Source of the DNA: Candidatus Omnitrophota bacterium
GTDB taxonomy: Bacteria > Hinthialibacterota > Hinthialibacteria > Hinthialibacterales > Hinthialibacteraceae
Length of the DNA: 64,000 bases
Direction: 5' to 3'
Assembly: GCA_013177805.1 (NCBI GenBank)
Contig: JABLXU010000021.1
Span: 23,043-87,042 of the forward strand
Shown here: in pieces, positions 61,737 through 64,000 of the stretch
How the letters are laid out: each line of letters starts with the position of its first letter
Numbering within the stretch: position 1 is the first letter of the stretch
Notes under the pieces: model-generated
Told to the model about the DNA's origin: nothing
Seen by the model: only the letters and a program-made list of their open reading frames with translations
Database searches by the model: none
Made by a program: the position numbers and the translations under genes

Positions 61737-62831
61737 TCACAATATAGGCAACCGCACGGGCTGCCCGGTCGCGTAGCATTGCTGCGCCGCGAAGATAATT
61801 TCATGCGTGTGGGCGGCGTCTTCCAGATTGCAGTGGGATTCGCGGTTGTTGAGGATGCAGTCGACGAAATGGTCGATCTCCCCCTGGAAGGGATGGTGGC
61901 CGACGTCGGCGGTGGTGGGGAGAATCGTGGGGATTTCGATCCATCCCTTCTGCCCCGGGAAGAGATGCGACCAGATCCGGTTGTCCTTCACGGTGCCGCG
62001 GTCACCAAAGATTTCGATAGGGAAGGTGTACGGCATGATGCAATCGTAATTAGCGGACACTTTGCCCAGCGCACCGTTCTCGAATTTCAGCATGTACACT
62101 TCCAATCCTTCATATTCCAGCGGCGGGCGGTTGTCAGCCCATTCGCCGGTATAATAATTGTATTCCCGCGTGCAGCCTTTCCGCCACCCGCCGTAATAGG
62201 CGAACACCTCGGTCACCCGGGCCGCTTTGTCCTGCTCCGGCCCGGCGAACCACCGCGCGGCGTCCAGCGCGTGACACCCGGCCACCAACATAGCGCTGAC
62301 TCCTTTTTCTTTGAGCCGCGCCTCCGAGAATCCCGCCCACCAACTGGCGATGTTGGATTGATAGTCGGTCTCCACGTAGTAAATATTCCCAAACGCGCCT
62401 TGGGCGATCAGGTTTTTCAAGGTGGAAAACAGCGGATTCCACCGCAACACAAACGATACCACGGTCTTCACACCCGCCTGGCGCACCGCGTCCCGCATGG
62501 CCCGGATCTCTTCCAGACTGTTGGCGATGGGCTTTTCAATCACGAGATGCTTGCCCGCTCCCGCCGCGGCGATGACATTCTCCGCGTGGACATGCTGTGG
62601 CGTGCAGATTGAAACGATATCCACTCCCTTGTGCTGGAGGGCTTTTTCCAGATCGGTGTACATCCCGATGTCCGTCATACCGAAATCGTTGGCGCGCTGG
62701 ACCACGCTTTCCATCCGCCGGCTGGAAAGCGCCACGATTCGGGTGTGCGGATTCTTCTGAAACGCCTTGATATGCTCGCCCGCGACCCACCCTGCGCCAT
62801 GCACCAATACGCCGTATTGTGGTTGAACCAT
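61737..62831 (-). CDS. Gfo/Idh/MocA-family oxidoreductase
   Basis: 364 residues. The N-terminal Rossmann fold has VLVHGAGWVAGEHIKAF (GxGxxA-type, ~9-25), then VDIVSICTPQHVHAENVIAA and GKHLVIEKPIANSLEE with the EKP motif whose Lys takes part in catalysis. The C-terminal half is the beta-sheet substrate domain (GNIYYVETDYQS; GHPFQ-like VGHHPFQGEIDHFVDCI). Such NAD(P)-dependent enzymes oxidise or rearrange sugars and inositols. GGAGA precedes the ATG. First gene of a leftward operon with the two barrel paralogues and divergent from the URO-D-like gene at 63042. Confidence 0.9.
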   Translation of the reverse strand: MVQPQYGVLVHGAGWVAGEHIKAFQKNPHTRIVALSSRRMESVVQRANDFGMTDIGMYTDLEKALQHKGVDIVSICTPQHVHAENVIAAAGAGKHLVIEKPIANSLEEIRAMRDAVRQAGVKTVVSFVLRWNPLFSTLKNLIAQGAFGNIYYVETDYQSNIASWWAGFSEARLKEKGVSAMLVAGCHALDAARWFAGPEQDKAARVTEVFAYYGGWRKGCTREYNYYTGEWADNRPPLEYEGLEVYMLKFENGALGKVSANYDCIMPYTFPIEIFGDRGTVKDNRIWSHLFPGQKGWIEIPTILPTTADVGHHPFQGEIDHFVDCILNNRESHCNLEDAAHTHEIIFAAQQCYATGQPVRLPIL

Positions 62832-63041
62832 GGGTTGTCTCCATTCGTGATTGGTATGAAACGGGGGGATTATATCAAAGGAAGGTGGAGAAGGATATCA
62901 TCCAGCATGTTTGGTGAGATTATCCATATCAAGTACTTCGTTACCCTGTTGTGGATTCACCATTTTATTCTTCAGAAGTATGCCAAGCCGGATTGAAAAC
63001 GTATATCATTGCCATGAATCCCAACCTCACTTGGAGACACT

Positions 63042-64000
63042 ATGAAATCCAAAGAAATTGTTCAGCGCGCCATCGAGTTCCAAACCCCTCCCCGGCTGCC
63101 TTTTTACCAAAGCGGCATTCCCGGAGTGCCCAGCGACGTGTGGGAAATCCGCGAAATGGACCGGGCCAAAGCGGGTTGGTTTTTCGACACGCCCGGCTGG
63201 GATGACTGGGGTTGCCGCTGGGCCGTCACGGACATCAAGAACATGGGCCGGGTTGTGGAGAATCCCCTGGCGGATGAGTCCGCCATTGCTCACTACCGGC
63301 CCCCTGATCCGCGTGATCCCTACTACTATGAGCGCGTGGAAGCCCTACTGGCCGAAGCCGGGGACCGTTACGTGACCGTCACTTGCCACTTCAACCTCAT
63401 CGAGCGGTTCCACATGCTGCGGGGATTCGCCGCCGCCATGGAAGACTTTCACCTCGCGCCGGACCGGGTCGAATTCCTCCTGAACATGATCCTGGAAAAC
63501 CGGTTGGGCCATTTGGAAGAGCTGCGGCGGCGTTTCGGCAACGCCGTGCATGGCATTTTCTTTACCGATGACTGGGGTACGCAGCGGGGGGCCTTCATCA
63601 GCCGCGCGATTTTCGACCGCTTTTTCGCTCCCCGTTACCGCGTTCTCTTTGACGCGGTCCACCAAAACGGATGGCATGCCATCCTGCATTCCTGCGGCAA
63701 AGTCAACGCCCTGGTTCCGCGAATGATCGACGCGGGGGCCGATGTCTTGAACCTGCAGCAACCGCGGGCCTACGGCCTGGTGGACTTCGGTGAGCAATTC
63801 AAAGGGAAGGTTTGTTTTCTGACTACCGTGGATATTCAAACCACCCTTCCCCAAGGTGTGGAAGCGGATGTCCGCGAGGAAGCCCATCTCCTGGTGAAAC
63901 ATTGGAGCACACCCCGGGGCGGCTTGATCATTTTCAACTACGGGGATCCCACCGCGCTGGGCATCAGCCACCGGATCACGGACGTCATGTTCGAGGAATT
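63042..64000 (+). CDS. URO-D-fold methyltransferase-like protein, 3' end outside
   Basis: About 319 residues are visible; the stop codon is beyond the window. The ATG at 63042 follows GGAG. It is a divergent relative of the protein at 38006: KEIVQRAIEFQTPPRLPFYQ at the start, GIFFTDDWGTQRGAFISRAIF (~165), and HAILHSCGKVNALVPRMIDAG (~212) with the HSCG zinc-ligand motif of the MtaA/CmuA-type group, then LTTVDIQTTLP. It is divergent from the Gfo/Idh/MocA operon, which fits a shared regulatory region and a common pathway. Substrate unknown. Confidence 0.78.
   Translation, partial: MKSKEIVQRAIEFQTPPRLPFYQSGIPGVPSDVWEIREMDRAKAGWFFDTPGWDDWGCRWAVTDIKNMGRVVENPLADESAIAHYRPPDPRDPYYYERVEALLAEAGDRYVTVTCHFNLIERFHMLRGFAAAMEDFHLAPDRVEFLLNMILENRLGHLEELRRRFGNAVHGIFFTDDWGTQRGAFISRAIFDRFFAPRYRVLFDAVHQNGWHAILHSCGKVNALVPRMIDAGADVLNLQQPRAYGLVDFGEQFKGKVCFLTTVDIQTTLPQGVEADVREEAHLLVKHWSTPRGGLIIFNYGDPTALGISHRITDVMFEE

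Overview
The window comes from a Gram-negative bacterium with a moderate-GC genome. Evidence for the cell type is an outer-membrane beta-barrel ending in Phe, two secretin-domain proteins, an O-antigen-ligase-like protein and several lipoproteins. The mix of secreted glycoside-hydrolase-like enzymes, URO-D-fold methyltransferase-like proteins, a Gfo/Idh/MocA oxidoreductase and many multihaem cytochromes fits an uncultivated anaerobic or facultative lineage (Hydrogenedentota/Sumerlaeota-like gene content). That placement is only an impression; no 16S rRNA, tRNA or ribosomal protein gene was found.

Layout. 0-9.3 kb: partial trxB, a secreted six-hairpin-type protein, a TPR lipoprotein with two short secretin-like proteins, a secreted carbohydrate-binding-like protein and an O-antigen ligase-like protein. 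9.6-16.6 kb: groES-groEL with a strong terminator, a 3'-truncated group IIC intron directly behind that terminator, alpha-glucan phosphorylase, pyruvate kinase and a small unknown gene. 16.8-19.5 kb: a metal-sensing ArsR-family repressor with a clear operator, followed by a Zn/Cd/Pb P-type ATPase.

19.7-37.5 kb is the most striking part: an electron-transfer island with 66 haem-attachment motifs in eight proteins. A leftward operon encodes a CbcL-like protein (11 c haems plus a b-type membrane domain), a fused four-cluster FeS/NrfD-type membrane subunit and a 13-haem cytochrome. Rightward genes encode an ImcH/NapC-type 7-haem quinol dehydrogenase-like protein, 9-haem and 4-haem cytochromes, an outer-membrane porin, an 11-haem lipoprotein and a decahaem OmcA/MtrC-family protein. 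A one-haem, membrane-anchor-only relative of the ImcH-like protein sits among them. Taken together the set looks like a complete inner-membrane-to-cell-surface route for extracellular electron transfer. Two layers of control are suggested. An 8-bp palindrome, ATAGCTAT, recurs upstream of an ArsR-family regulator, of three cytochrome genes and of one secreted protein. An NtrC-type regulator next to the decahaem gene can be matched with candidate sigma-54 promoters and TGGGTGA...CCCCA enhancer-like repeats.

38-64 kb: URO-D-like proteins, a GH106-like enzyme, HslUV protease, membrane and secreted proteins, a response regulator translationally coupled to moaD-moaE, a three-domain acyl-ACP synthetase/ACP/acyltransferase fusion, a DUF4838-type protein, two paralogous TIM-barrel secreted proteins and an oxidoreductase. 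Intergenic regions carry several copies of a short hairpin repeat (CCCTCTCCC...GGGTGAGGG type).
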